From contig CAMWTG010000001.1 of the NCBI GenBank assembly GCA_947177115.1, forward strand, positions 1 through 46,386: a stretch of 46,386 nucleotides of DNA. The letters are read 5' to 3'. Below are positions 31,217-40,253 of this stretch, in pieces. Numbering within the stretch: the first letter of the stretch is position 1; each line of letters starts with the position of its first letter. The position numbers were made by a program, and so were the translations under genes. A model generated the notes under the pieces. The model was not told where the DNA came from, did not search any database, and worked only from the letters and a program-made list of their open reading frames with translations. The DNA is from an uncultured Clostridia bacterium (GTDB lineage Bacteria; Bacillota; Clostridia; Oscillospirales; Oscillospiraceae).

Positions 31217-31831
31217 ATGACCATCACCTGGTTGGGACATTCGTGCTTTATACTGGAGAGCGGCGGCTTCCGGGCGCTGCTGGACCCCTACCATGAGGTC
31301 CAGGGCCTGCCCGATGTGGAGGCGGAGGCGGACGCCGTCTATTGCAGTCACGACCATTTTGATCACGGCTATACCGAGAAAGTCCGCCTGACCTCCGGTA
31401 AGGAAAATCCCTTTGCCGTCAGGGAGATCCAGACCTTCCACGATGACCAGGGCGGCGCCCTGCGGGGAGGCAATGTGATCCGTACCTTCACCGCCGAAGG
31501 GCTTACCGTGGCTCACCTGGGGGATCTGGGCCACCCGCTCAGCCCCGCGCAGCTGGCGGAGCTGGGCCGCTGCGATGCGGCGCTGATCCCGGTGGGCGGC
31601 TTCTACACCATCGATGCCGCCGGGGCCAAGGCGGCGGCGGACGCCATCGGCGCGCGGGTCGTGATCCCCATGCACTACCGGAAGGGGGAAGTTGGTTTCG
31701 ATGTACTCTCTGCACTGGAGGACTTCACCGGGCTGTATCCCGGGGAGCTGGTAAAGGAGTATCCCTCTAACACCCTGACCTTGACCGGAGACACGCCACG
31801 GCAGGTGGCCGTGCTGGCGCTGGCGGAATAA
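31217..31831 (+). CDS. Metallo-beta-lactamase-fold hydrolase (UPF0173-like)
   Basis: 204 residues with the metal-binding motif SHDHFDH (44-50), AHLGDLGH later and PMHYRKGEVG near the end, typical of small YtkL/UPF0173-type MBL-fold hydrolases. The start MTITWLGHSCFILES is characteristic. The substrate is unknown. A perfect AAGGAGG precedes the ATG. It forms an operon with deoD, which might hint at nucleotide or sugar-phosphate turnover, but that is only context. Confidence 0.9.
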   Translation: MTITWLGHSCFILESGGFRALLDPYHEVQGLPDVEAEADAVYCSHDHFDHGYTEKVRLTSGKENPFAVREIQTFHDDQGGALRGGNVIRTFTAEGLTVAHLGDLGHPLSPAQLAELGRCDAALIPVGGFYTIDAAGAKAAADAIGARVVIPMHYRKGEVGFDVLSALEDFTGLYPGELVKEYPSNTLTLTGDTPRQVAVLALAE

Positions 31832-31843
31832 GAAAAACAAGGA

Positions 31844-31870
31844 GGAGAGCCGGAATTGGTCCGGCTCTCC
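31844..31870. terminator. Bidirectional terminator between convergent genes
   Basis: GGAGAGCCGG (31844-31853) pairs with CCGGCTCTCC (31861-31870). T-rich tails follow on both strands, so it serves the deoD operon and the acyltransferase gene. Confidence 0.85.
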
Positions 31871-31877
31871 TTTCTGC

Positions 31878-33167
31878 TCAGCGGCCTGCAGGGGCAGTGC
31901 GGAGCTTTTTCTCCTCCCGCTTGATCTTATATAACTCCTCGGTGGCAAAGCTCAGCTTTGTCACCACATTCTGCTTAGTGGGATAACAATAAAGGCTGTC
32001 GTTGCCGGTGGAGATATCCACGCAGTCATCGGGCCGGACATAGCAGTAGTCGTACTCGATATGCAGCCCGTACATCCCCAGCGGCGGCCGGTGGATCCGG
32101 TAGGGGGTCCCGTTGTGCTCCCCTTCCACCACGAAGCCGTCTTCCATGTCGTGGATCAGCCGCGCCTTCCCCAGTTTCTGAAACCGCCAGGCGTTGGGCA
32201 GGGAGAACACCTCCACCTCGTCCTCAAACCGGTACGTTCCCGCCTCCAGCTGGGCCCGGACCTGGGCGCGCTCCCACTCGAACCAGTCCGGCGGGTAAGC
32301 AAACTCCGTTTCCCCCTCTCTGGCGTGGAGGATCCCCAGCTCGTCCAGCTCCCACTCTTTGCCGCAGGCGGCGCAGCGCAGGACGGTCCCGCGGCTCTCC
32401 ATCCGGCTCTCCGTCAGGCAGCGGGGGCACTGATAAAGGACCTTGTGCAGGCCCTCCGCCCGGAAAGGCTCGGTAATGCGGATATTGTTCTCCCGCTGCC
32501 AGCGGTATTCATCGTAATCCATGGCCTGCCGGATAACCTCGCCGATCTCGGAGGCGGACTTCTCCGCTACGTCTCCGGCAGTGAGCACCTGGGTCATGGT
32601 GGTGTAAAGAGGGACTTTCCGCGGTTTGCGGTAGTTCCAGAAGGGGGTATGAAGATAATTGCCGTGGTGGAGCAGCACTACTACAGGGACCCCCTGCTTT
32701 TTCACCAGTTTTTCCAGGGAATCCGGCAGGATAGCCGTGGTGCCGATGGGGGAATACCGGGCTTCCGGATACATACACAGAATGTCGCCATAGTCGTGCA
32801 AAACCTTTTTCACCGAACGCAGCAGGGACATATCCGTGGTGAACTTCCTCTTGCACAGGCAGCCCAGCCACTCCATGATAAAGGGCCTGCGGTAGTAGCC
32901 ATCGATGGTGGCGATATTGTTGACGGAATGGGGCCAGGTGGCGATGGAGCAGAGGTGAAAGTCCACGAAATACATGTGGTTGCTCAACAGGATGTAGGGA
33001 GGCTTCAGCCCCTCCATATTGATCTTCTCGATTTTATATGCCTGTCCCATCATGCTCATGCCACACAGGGCCCGGAGGACAGCGGTGAAAATTTTCCGCT
33101 GGCGCAGGGGCGGCCTGGCGGTATCATAGCGCTTGAGATTGCCGTAGTTGACATCAATGCTCTCCAT
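31878..33167 (-). CDS. PlsC-like acyltransferase with C-terminal zinc ribbon
   Basis: 429 residues. The N-terminal half is a glycerolipid acyltransferase domain with the catalytic H64-x4-D69 (SNHMYFVDF) and the PEARYSPIG block (E135) in place of the usual EGTRS. A zinc ribbon follows, with CPRC and CAAC pairs (C247/C250 and C265/C268), and then a beta-rich domain of about 150 residues ending in a basic tail. It probably acylates lysophosphatidic acid or a related lipid at the membrane face, but the extra C-terminal half means the acceptor may differ. The ATG at 33167 has GGGAGGG. It is monocistronic. Confidence 0.82.
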   Translation of the reverse strand: MESIDVNYGNLKRYDTARPPLRQRKIFTAVLRALCGMSMMGQAYKIEKINMEGLKPPYILLSNHMYFVDFHLCSIATWPHSVNNIATIDGYYRRPFIMEWLGCLCKRKFTTDMSLLRSVKKVLHDYGDILCMYPEARYSPIGTTAILPDSLEKLVKKQGVPVVVLLHHGNYLHTPFWNYRKPRKVPLYTTMTQVLTAGDVAEKSASEIGEVIRQAMDYDEYRWQRENNIRITEPFRAEGLHKVLYQCPRCLTESRMESRGTVLRCAACGKEWELDELGILHAREGETEFAYPPDWFEWERAQVRAQLEAGTYRFEDEVEVFSLPNAWRFQKLGKARLIHDMEDGFVVEGEHNGTPYRIHRPPLGMYGLHIEYDYCYVRPDDCVDISTGNDSLYCYPTKQNVVTKLSFATEELYKIKREEKKLRTAPAGR

Positions 33168-33335
33168 AATGGTTCTCCCTCCCGCCGAAACACACCTCCG
33201 GCAGCTGTTTTTGTCTTTTCTACCAGTTTACCATAGAAATAACCGGAAAGCAAACCCGGTTTTTGGTAATTTCCTTCTGTATTTTTTAAAAGGCCCGGGA
33301 CAGGGAAATCAATTTTCAGGAAATAATACCCTATT

Positions 33336-33422
33336 TGTAGGGCCAGATGTCCTCATCAGGCCGTTTTAAGGGAAGAGCGGCAGTTCCAGCAAGACGGGCC
33401 GATGGGGACATCGGCCCCTACA
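33336..33422. repeat. MITE-like inverted repeat, copy 2
   Basis: The arm TGTAGGGCCAGATG (33336-33363) is inverted at 33395-33422 (reverse complement TGTAGGGGCCGATG...), with a few mismatches and a 31-base centre. It is related to 21974-22060. It lies in the 300-base gap between the acyltransferase and the T-box leader, which shows no other feature. Confidence 0.7.
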
Positions 33423-33470
33423 ACACCGTTCTCTGCAAAAATTGATTTCCGTTGGCCCGGGAAAAAATTC

Positions 33471-33500
33471 TTGACACAGACGAGCAGGACGTGCTATAAT
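33471..33500 (+). promoter_or_regulatory. Promoter of the second T-box leader
   Basis: TTGACA, an 18-base spacer and TATAAT: consensus boxes. Confidence 0.85.
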
Positions 33501-33506
33501 GCGAAC

Positions 33507-33790
33507 CAAGCAATTTTCTCAAACGCATGGAAGGCGTTAAGTCAATGCGGGCCCCTCTCAGAGAACCGGCGGATGGTGCGAGCCGGGGAGGGCTGGATTG
33601 GCGGCTGGCGCCGGAGCGGGACGTCCCAAAGAGCTTTTCCGGTAGGGCGTCACGGGCCTGCCTCCGTTATACGGGCAGGGGCTTGCTGGAGCCCTTTAAG
33701 TGCGCGTCTGTACAGGCGCGAAACCGGGTGGTACCGCGGTGAGAAGTCATCGTCCCGGGAGCAGGTTCTGCTCCCGGGACGTTTTATTTT
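33507..33790 (+). promoter_or_regulatory. T-box leader of the LeuA-like gene (specifier possibly ATT, Ile)
   Basis: The T-box core GGGTGGTACCGCGG is at 33726-33739. The terminator CGTCCCGGGAGCAG/CTGCTCCCGGGACG (33751-33781) is followed by TTTTATTTT. Stem I has the distal part AGAGAACCGGCGGATGGTGCGAGCC. By position, matched to the phe leader (TTGG-TTC-GCC), the specifier would read CTGG-ATT-GGC, that is isoleucine. This reading is tentative; the T-box itself is not. Confidence 0.9.
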
Positions 33791-33834
33791 GCCCGGCAGG
33801 ACCGGAAAACCATTGCAAAAAGGAGAACAAAGCT

Positions 33835-35241
33835 ATGAGAACCATTGAAATTTCCGATGTGACCCTCCGCCTGGCCGAAGGCGTTGGCGTCCTCAGCTTC
33901 AAAGAGCGGGTGGAGGCCGCCCGGACTCTGGACCGCCTGGGGGTGGATCAGATCGAGCTGCCTGTCCTGAAGGACGGCAAGGGGGATGTACTGCGCAACA
34001 AGACCATCGCCTCTGTGGTATCCTCCGCCCGGCTTTCCGCCGCAGTGGGACTGACGGAGGAGAGCATAGAGGCGGCCTGGGAGAGCATCAAGTCCGCCCG
34101 CCAGCCGGTTTTGCACATTATGCTCCCCGCCTCCTCGGTGCAGATGGAGTACCTGTGCCACAAAAAGGCTCCGGCCATTCTGGAGCTGGCCAAGACGCTG
34201 GCGGCCAGGGCCCGGTATTTCACGGAGCATGTGGAATTTTCCATTCTGGACGCCACCCGGGCGGAGAAGGACTTCCTCCATCAGCTGACCGCCGCCGCTC
34301 TGGAGGCCGGCGCGGAGGCGGTAACGGTCTGCGACTCCGCCGGGATCATGACGCCGGATGAGTGCGCGGCCTTTGTCCGTGAGCTGCTGGAGGCGGTCCC
34401 CGGCCTGGAGAAAGTCCGGCTTGGGATGGAGCTCAGCAATGGGATGAAGATGGCGGCGGCCTGCGCCGCTGCCGCCGTGGACGCGGGCGCGGCGGTTATT
34501 AAGGCCGCCATAACTCCCCTGGACGTACCCTCCACTTTGGATCTGGCGGCATACCTGTCCGCCCGGGGAGAGAGCAAGGGCCTGCGGTGGAATCTGCGGG
34601 GAACGGAGCTGACGAGAGCTGCGGGCCAGCTGCAGTGGATGATGCAGACCCAGCGCAGCGGCGGCTCCCCCTTTGACAGCGGCGTGGACGACACGGGGAG
34701 CACGATCTGCCTTACCGCCGGGGACGGCATTGAGGAGATGGTAAAGGTGGTGCGCCATCTGGGGTATGACCTGACCGAGGAGGACCACGCCAAGATTTAC
34801 GAATCCTTCCAGCGCATTGCGGCAAAGAAGCACTTTGTCAGCGCCCGGGAGCTGGACGCCATTGTAGCCAGCGCGGCCATGCAGGTTCCGTCCACTTATC
34901 GGATCGTGAATTATGTGATCACCTGCGGGAACATGACCTCCGCCATGGCAAACCTGACCCTGGAGAAGGACGGGGAGAAGCAGCAGGGCGTGTGCGCGGG
35001 GGACGGCCCTATCGATGCGGCGTTTCTGGCTATCGAGCAGATCATCGGCCATCACTACGAGCTGGCGGACTATCAGATCCAGACGGTCACCGAGGGCCGG
35101 GAGGCTATGGGCTCCGCCCTGGTGAAGCTTCGCTCCAATGGGAAATTGTATTCCGGGAATGGGATTTCCACCGATGTGATCGGGGCAAGTATCCGGGCCT
35201 ATATCAGCGCCCTCAATAAAATCGTATACGAGGGGAACTGA
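33835..35241 (+). CDS. LeuA-like protein (HMGL barrel plus LeuA regulatory domain) lacking the HxH metal site
   Basis: 468 residues. The N-terminal TIM barrel is of the HMG-CoA lyase/isopropylmalate synthase type, starting EISDVTLRLAEG, where D8 and R12 match the DxTLR of active enzymes but DGEQ is replaced by LAEG. At the strand that normally reads HxHND the protein has GMELSNG (197-203), so both metal-binding histidines are absent. The C-terminal third is a LeuA allosteric domain, with MQVPSTYRIVNYVITCG, AGDGPIDAAFLAIEQI and GISTDVIGASIRAYISAL. It may be a sensor or a changed enzyme of branched-chain amino-acid metabolism. The ATG at 33835 has AGGAGA and lies directly after a T-box terminator; an upstream frame extension lies inside the leader. 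Confidence 0.85.
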   Translation: MRTIEISDVTLRLAEGVGVLSFKERVEAARTLDRLGVDQIELPVLKDGKGDVLRNKTIASVVSSARLSAAVGLTEESIEAAWESIKSARQPVLHIMLPASSVQMEYLCHKKAPAILELAKTLAARARYFTEHVEFSILDATRAEKDFLHQLTAAALEAGAEAVTVCDSAGIMTPDECAAFVRELLEAVPGLEKVRLGMELSNGMKMAAACAAAAVDAGAAVIKAAITPLDVPSTLDLAAYLSARGESKGLRWNLRGTELTRAAGQLQWMMQTQRSGGSPFDSGVDDTGSTICLTAGDGIEEMVKVVRHLGYDLTEEDHAKIYESFQRIAAKKHFVSARELDAIVASAAMQVPSTYRIVNYVITCGNMTSAMANLTLEKDGEKQQGVCAGDGPIDAAFLAIEQIIGHHYELADYQIQTVTEGREAMGSALVKLRSNGKLYSGNGISTDVIGASIRAYISALNKIVYEGN

Positions 35242-35245
35242 GCTC

Positions 35246-35381
35246 TGCCGCCGCCTGGCGGCGGCAGGAGCTGCTAATCTTGTTTTAGCATTTCGCCTCG
35301 CCGGCGCGGGGGCGTTCTTTTCCCTTGTAGGAAAAGAACCAAAAGCACCCTCAAGGGACTGAAAGTCCCTTGAGAATCCCT
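35246..35381 (+). repeat. Three-hairpin repeat unit C (left arm of element 2)
   Basis: Hairpins TGCCGCCGC/GCGGCGGCA (35246-35266), GTTCTTTTCC/GGAAAAGAAC (35314-35339) and CTCAAGGGACT/AGTCCCTTGAG (35350-35374), linker CAAAAGCACC, then AATCCCT. Compared with unit A the stems differ in sequence but keep pairing. The first hairpin begins five bases after the stop of the LeuA-like gene and may also end that transcript. Confidence 0.75.
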
Positions 35382-35711
35382 GGCATGTGTTTTTTATTTA
35401 CGCTACGACCTGGCTGGTTTGTTCTGATGGCGGTGCGCACCCAGATGCGCCGGACTTCTGCGGCTACCCACGGGTCCTATCGGAAGTCCCTGCCGCTGCG
35501 CCGGAGGTGCGGCTGCCCGTTAACCGGTAATCTGGTTCAGCGGCCCCCCTTGCAGGGCAGTCTCTCTTTAACAGGGTGTCAGCCGGAGTCCTTCAAGTAC
35601 CAAGCCACCAGAAGAAGAACCCTTCATTCGGCGGCTTCGCCTATCCAAGCCACCACCGCACTGCGTAAACACCCCCGTATAGGGCGAAGGCGCGCATGCG
35701 CCTGCCCGTCA

Positions 35712-35851
35712 AGGGATTCTTAAACCGTAGGTTTAAGTGACTTTTTGCCTACTTTTTGTTCACACAAAAAGTAGGCGCGGAGTCCGGGGCCGCGCAGGTC
35801 CCGGGCCGGTATGAGAACAATTCACCCCTTGCCGCACCGGAGGCGCGGCAA
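35712..35851 (-). repeat. Three-hairpin repeat unit D (right arm of element 2)
   Basis: On the minus strand: TTGCCGC/GCGGCAA (35829-35851), CCTACTTTTTGT/ACAAAAAGTAGG (35748-35775), CTTAAACC/GGTTTAAG (35719-35737) and AATCCCT. As at comM, the outermost hairpin ends just before the ribosome site of the next plus-strand gene. The 330 bases between units C and D hold no gene I can support. Confidence 0.75.
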
Positions 35852-35868
35852 AGAAAGAGGCATCAACT

Positions 35869-38334
35869 ATGAAACTCTCTTTTTCTATAAAGTATTGGAC
35901 CCAAATGGACTGGCCGGCGGCCTGTCAGGCCGCCTCCGATGCCAAGCTCAATGGTCTGGAGATCGACAGTATAAGAAATCCCCTTCTGACCGTTAGAAAC
36001 AGCCCCACCAACCCGGAAATGGCCGTTGCGGCCCGCCGCCGGCTGGCGGCGGCGGACCTGACCATCCCCTGTGTGGGGACCTCCGCCGATTTGACGGCCC
36101 CGGAGGCCGGGGATGAGATCCCCGCCGCCATTGAGGCGGCGGCTAACCTCCTGGTCCCCTATGTGGTCCTCCACACTGTCTGCGAGGACGAAAAAACCGT
36201 GATTGACGCGCTGGTTCCTTTTATCGCCGGGGCAGAAGCAAATAACGTGACCCTCCTGCTGGAAAGCACAGGGGCCATGGCCGGCACGAAACGATTAGTG
36301 GGCGTTTTGGACCACTTTGCCTGCGACCACCTGGCTGCCTGCTGGAACGCCCACAGCACCTGCCTGATGCAGAAGGAATCTCCGGAGCAGACCATTACCA
36401 ACCTGGGGGCCTATGTCCGCCATGTGCGTCTTACGGACGGCGCGGCCACCGGCGCTCCGGAGCTCACCGGCGAGGGCGCCATGCCTATGCGGGAGCTGAT
36501 GAACGCCCTGCGCAGCGTCAACTACGATGGTTTTATTTCCCTCCTCTGGGATCCCGCCTGGGTGGAGGGCTTGGACGATGCGGAGATGATCCTGACCCAC
36601 TACGCCGTCTATATGTCCCGCTTTGAACGGGAAGGCCGGAAGAGCCATCTCTATTACAACACTGCCGGCACCGGACAGTACGTGTGGAAGAAGGACATTG
36701 TCATTGACTGTACCTTCCCCCAGGTCCTGGACCGGATGGTGGAGGAGTTTCCGGACCAATACGCCTTTAAATACACCACCCTGGACTATACCCGGACCTA
36801 CAGCCAGTTCCGGGATGATGTGGACCAGTTTGCCCGGTCCCTTATCGCGCTTGGCGTCAAGCCCGGCGACAAGGTGGCCGTCTGGGCCACCAACGTGCCC
36901 GCCTGGTTCATTACCTTCTGGGCCGCTACCAAGATCGGCGCGGTGCTGGTGACGGTGAACACTGCCTATAAGATCCACGAGGCGGAATATCTGCTGCGCC
37001 AGTCCGATACCCACACCCTGGTGATGATCGACAGCTACCGGGACAGCAATTACGCCGGGATCATCGCCGAGCTGTGCCCTGAGCTGGCCTCCACCCAGCC
37101 CGGCAAACCCCTCCACTGCAAGCGGCTTCCCTTCCTGCGCAATGTGATCACCGTGGGCTACCGGCAGGCCGGGTGCCTGACCTGGGAGGAGGCCGCCGCC
37201 CTGGCGGGGAAGACCTCTCCCCAGGAGGTCCGCCGCCGCGCCGCCGCCGTGCGGCCCCATGATGTAGCCAACATGCAGTATACCTCCGGCACCACCGGGT
37301 TCCCCAAGGGGGTCATGCTGACCCACTATAACGTGGTCAACAACGGCAAGTATATCGGCGACCACATGGATCTCTCCACGGCGGACCGGATGATGATCCA
37401 GGTGCCCATGTTCCACTGCTTCGGCATGGTGCTGTCCATGACGGCCTCCATGACCCATGGGACTACCATGTGTCCTCTGCCCTACTTCTCTCCCAAGCCG
37501 GCCCTGGCCTGCGTCCATCAGGAGCGGATCACCACCTTCAACGGCGTGCCCACCATGTTCATTGCTATGATGAACCATCCGGATTTCGCCTCCACCGACT
37601 TCTCCCATATCCGTACCGGCATCATGGCCGGGGCCAACTGTCCGCCGGAGCTGATGCGGAAGGCGGCGGATGTGATGAATATGAAGCAGATCATCTCCGT
37701 ATTTGGTCAGACGGAGGCGTCCCCCGGCTGCACCATGAGCAGCTTTGACGATCCTCTGGATGTCCGCACGGAGACGGTGGGCAGCCGCTTTGCCAACGTG
37801 GAGTGCAAGATCATCGACCCGGACACCGGGGAGGAGTGCCCTCGGGGGGTCAGCGGCGAGTTTGTGGCCCGGGGCTATAACATCATGAAGGGCTACTACA
37901 AGATGCCCGCCGCTACCGCCGCCGCTATTGATGCGGAGGGCTGGCTTCACAGTGGAGATCTGTGCTGTGAGGATGAAAACGGCAACTTCAAGGTCACAGG
38001 CCGTTTGAAAGATATGATTATCCGGGGCGGCGAGAACATTTATCCCCGGGAGATCGAGGAGTTTCTGTACACCCACCCCAAGGTGAAGGATGTCCAGGTC
38101 ATTGGCGTCCCCGATGAGCAGTACGGGGAGGAGATCATGGCCTGCATCATCCTCAAGGAGGGGGAGACTTCTTCCGTGGAGGAGATCAAGGCGTTCGTTC
38201 TTTCCCACATGGCCAAGCATAAGGTGCCCCGGTATATCGACTTTGTGGATGCATTCCCCATGAACGCGGCAGGGAAGATCCTCAAATATAAGATGCGGGA
38301 AGAGGCGGAGAAGAAACTGGGTTTATCAAAATAA
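35869..38334 (+). CDS. Fusion of a sugar-phosphate isomerase/epimerase-like domain with an acyl-CoA synthetase
   Basis: 821 residues. About 1-255 form a xylose-isomerase-like TIM barrel (AP endonuclease 2 family type), with start MKLSFSIKYWTQMDWPAA, NNVTLLLESTG (metal-type Glu), CWNAHSTC and VRHVRLTDG. About 280-821 form an AMP-binding acyl-CoA synthetase, with TSGTTGFPKG (about 472-481), FGQTEASPG, GWLHSGDLC, GRLKDMIIRGGENIYPREIEE and the C-terminal catalytic lysine region NAAGKILKYKMRE. The synthetase resembles medium/long-chain or cyclohexanecarboxylate-type ligases. A single continuous frame links the two; no frameshift is seen. The biological reason for joining them is not known. The ATG at 35869 has AAAGAGG. 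It is monocistronic. Confidence 0.88.
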   Translation: MKLSFSIKYWTQMDWPAACQAASDAKLNGLEIDSIRNPLLTVRNSPTNPEMAVAARRRLAAADLTIPCVGTSADLTAPEAGDEIPAAIEAAANLLVPYVVLHTVCEDEKTVIDALVPFIAGAEANNVTLLLESTGAMAGTKRLVGVLDHFACDHLAACWNAHSTCLMQKESPEQTITNLGAYVRHVRLTDGAATGAPELTGEGAMPMRELMNALRSVNYDGFISLLWDPAWVEGLDDAEMILTHYAVYMSRFEREGRKSHLYYNTAGTGQYVWKKDIVIDCTFPQVLDRMVEEFPDQYAFKYTTLDYTRTYSQFRDDVDQFARSLIALGVKPGDKVAVWATNVPAWFITFWAATKIGAVLVTVNTAYKIHEAEYLLRQSDTHTLVMIDSYRDSNYAGIIAELCPELASTQPGKPLHCKRLPFLRNVITVGYRQAGCLTWEEAAALAGKTSPQEVRRRAAAVRPHDVANMQYTSGTTGFPKGVMLTHYNVVNNGKYIGDHMDLSTADRMMIQVPMFHCFGMVLSMTASMTHGTTMCPLPYFSPKPALACVHQERITTFNGVPTMFIAMMNHPDFASTDFSHIRTGIMAGANCPPELMRKAADVMNMKQIISVFGQTEASPGCTMSSFDDPLDVRTETVGSRFANVECKIIDPDTGEECPRGVSGEFVARGYNIMKGYYKMPAATAAAIDAEGWLHSGDLCCEDENGNFKVTGRLKDMIIRGGENIYPREIEEFLYTHPKVKDVQVIGVPDEQYGEEIMACIILKEGETSSVEEIKAFVLSHMAKHKVPRYIDFVDAFPMNAAGKILKYKMREEAEKKLGLSK

Positions 38335-38341
38335 GCAAGTT

Positions 38342-38366
38342 GGGCCGGGGACATTGCCCCCGGCCC
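38342..38366 (+). terminator. Terminator after the fusion gene
   Basis: GGGCCGGGG and CCCCCGGCCC pair around a six-base loop, followed by a short pyrimidine run. Confidence 0.7.
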
Positions 38367-38490
38367 TTCTAGCTGTTTATTAAAAAGTGATAATGCTTTA
38401 TACGATTCCTCGATTAAAAATGCAATAGCGTTATCGGGCAGGAATTTAGGAACAGCAGTGGTTTTAGGCTCGAGGTTAAAGTTCTTTTTG

Positions 38491-38516
38491 ATACTTTTTC
38501 TTTCAAGAAAAAGTAT
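38491..38516 (-). terminator. Terminator of ychF overlapping its stop codon
   Basis: ATACTTTTTCTT (38491-38502) pairs with 38505-38516. On the minus strand the stem starts in the last base of the ychF TAA and is followed by CAAAAAG. The 38367-38490 gap shows nothing else. Confidence 0.6.
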
Positions 38517-39607
38517 TATACGTTAAACCGGAACAGGATGATATCCCCGTCCTTCACCACGTACTCCTTGCCCTCGGAACGGATCATGCCCTTCTCCTTG
38601 GCCGCCGCCATGGTGCCTACGGCCATCAGATCGTCATAGGCAATGACCTCCGCCCGGATAAAGCCACGCTCGAAGTCGGAGTGGATCTTGCCCGCCGCCT
38701 GGGGGGCCTTGGTGCCCCGGGTGATGGTCCAGGCCCGGCACTCATCCTCGCCGCTGGTGAGGTAGGAGATAAGGCCCAGCAGGGTATAGCTGGCCTTTAC
38801 CAGCCGGTCCAGGCCGCTCTCGCTGACCCCCAGATCCTCCAGGAACATAGCCTTCTCCTCGCCGTCCAGCTCGGCGATCTCCGCCTCCAGCTTGGCGCAC
38901 ACGGGGATCACCTGCGCTCCCTCATTGGCGGCCCGCTCCGCTACCTGCCGGTAGTAAGCCGTCTCCTCCGGATGGGCAAAGCCGTCCTCGTCCAGGTTGG
39001 CGGCGTAGATCACCGGCTTGAGGGTCAGCAGGTCGCTGGTGGCGATCACGGCCCTGGTATCCTCATCGCAGTCATAGCTCCGGGCGGCGTTGCCATCGTT
39101 GAGCCAGGCCAGCAGGCCCTGGAAGATATCAACCTCTTTGAGAAACTTCTTGTCGCCCTTGGCGGCCTTCTGGGCCTTGTCGATCCGCCGCTCCACCATT
39201 TCCACATCGGCCATGACCAGCTCCAGGTCGATGATCTCAATGTCCCGGATGGGGTCCGCGCCGCCCTCCACATGGATGACGTTCTCATCGTCAAAGCAGC
39301 GGACCACATGGACGATGGCGTCCGTCATGCGGATGTTGGAGAGGAACTTGTTGCCCAGGCCCTCGCCCTTGGACGCGCCCTTGACCAGTCCTGCAATGTC
39401 CACGAACTCAATGACGGCGGGGGTGGTTTTCTTGGGATTGTACATCTCGCTGAGCTTGTCCAGTCGGGTGTCCGGCACGGCTACCATGCCCACGTTGGGG
39501 TCAATGGTGCAGAAGGGGTAGTTGGCGCTCTCCGCGCCGGCGTTGGTGATAGCGTTGAACAGGGTCGATTTACCTACGTTGGGCAAACCCACGATTCCTA
39601 ATTTCAT
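38516..39607 (-). CDS. ychF: Ribosome-associated GTPase/ATPase YchF (OLA1 family)
   Basis: 363 residues, standard length. YchF binds ATP more than GTP and associates with ribosomes; it acts as a stress and redox regulator. G1 GLPNVGKSTLFNAI (7-20), G3 DIAGLVKGASKGEGLGN, the NLDE motif in place of NKxD (NLDEDG), a coiled-coil insertion and a C-terminal TGS domain (SEGKEYVVKDGDIILFRFNV) are seen. The frame is open to 39670, but the ATG at 39607 has AGGAGGT and the canonical start MKLGIVGLPN. It is monocistronic. Confidence 0.96.
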   Translation of the reverse strand: MKLGIVGLPNVGKSTLFNAITNAGAESANYPFCTIDPNVGMVAVPDTRLDKLSEMYNPKKTTPAVIEFVDIAGLVKGASKGEGLGNKFLSNIRMTDAIVHVVRCFDDENVIHVEGGADPIRDIEIIDLELVMADVEMVERRIDKAQKAAKGDKKFLKEVDIFQGLLAWLNDGNAARSYDCDEDTRAVIATSDLLTLKPVIYAANLDEDGFAHPEETAYYRQVAERAANEGAQVIPVCAKLEAEIAELDGEEKAMFLEDLGVSESGLDRLVKASYTLLGLISYLTSGEDECRAWTITRGTKAPQAAGKIHSDFERGFIRAEVIAYDDLMAVGTMAAAKEKGMIRSEGKEYVVKDGDIILFRFNV

Positions 39608-40116
39608 AGTTTTCTGTACCTCCTGATTTTTCAAGGGTTTCCGGCGTTTGAATGATGCTTGCCACACCATTTATACACCATTTTGCCGTCTTACTTCATA
39701 GAGTTATGCCTGCCCGGCGATTCGGGTAAAAAGCGCCAATGCAACAGGCTTATTCTATCCTTTTTTTGCAGTGTATGCGGCCAGGGCTCTATTGAACATG
39801 GGGATAGATCTGGTTCAAATCCTCCCCTGCAAAAGGCGATGTTCAGCTCTGTCCGGCTCCTGCCGGTGTTGGCCGCGGAAAACGATCTGTTGCTGTGCCG
39901 GAGATCGTGCCCCCATGGAGACCGCCGCCTTTCTTCCGCTGCGCTGCTATATCCCATGTTACCATACCCGGCCGGTCGATGCAACCTCTTTGTTGCTTTC
40001 CCCACGGAAATCAATTTTTGAGGCAGACAGCCACTGGAATGGCAGGATCCGTGTAGGGGCGATTGAGGGGATTGTCAGGCTAAAAATGGATTTCCCTGGA
40101 CATCAAGCGCAATACC
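39608..40116. other. Intergenic stretch without a recognisable gene
   Basis: About 500 bases between the ychF promoter side and the DUF1624 promoter. ORFs on both strands lack ribosome sites and family resemblance. A short GTAGGGGCGATTGAGGGG stretch near 40052 recalls the MITE-like arms. Confidence 0.5.
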
Positions 40117-40145
40117 TTGACGCAAGATAGGATCTGTGGTATATA
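40117..40145 (+). promoter_or_regulatory. Promoter of the DUF1624-NUDIX-DUF523 operon
   Basis: TTGACG, 17-base spacer, TATATA. It leaves a leader of about 100 nt before the short upstream ORF. Confidence 0.6.
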
Positions 40146-40253
40146 TTGAACACGGAACAACGCCGGTTCCAAAAAAATGATACGCCACGGAAAACATAGC
40201 CATGATAAAAATTGGGGCGTAAAATTACCCCGCGATCTCTGAAGGAGGCGGCC

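Noticed and set aside
39750..39850. tRNA-like stretch with GGTTCAAATCC and complementary TTTGCAG/CTGCAAA ends
   Set aside because: The T-stem does not pair, and no D-arm or anticodon arm of normal geometry can be formed.
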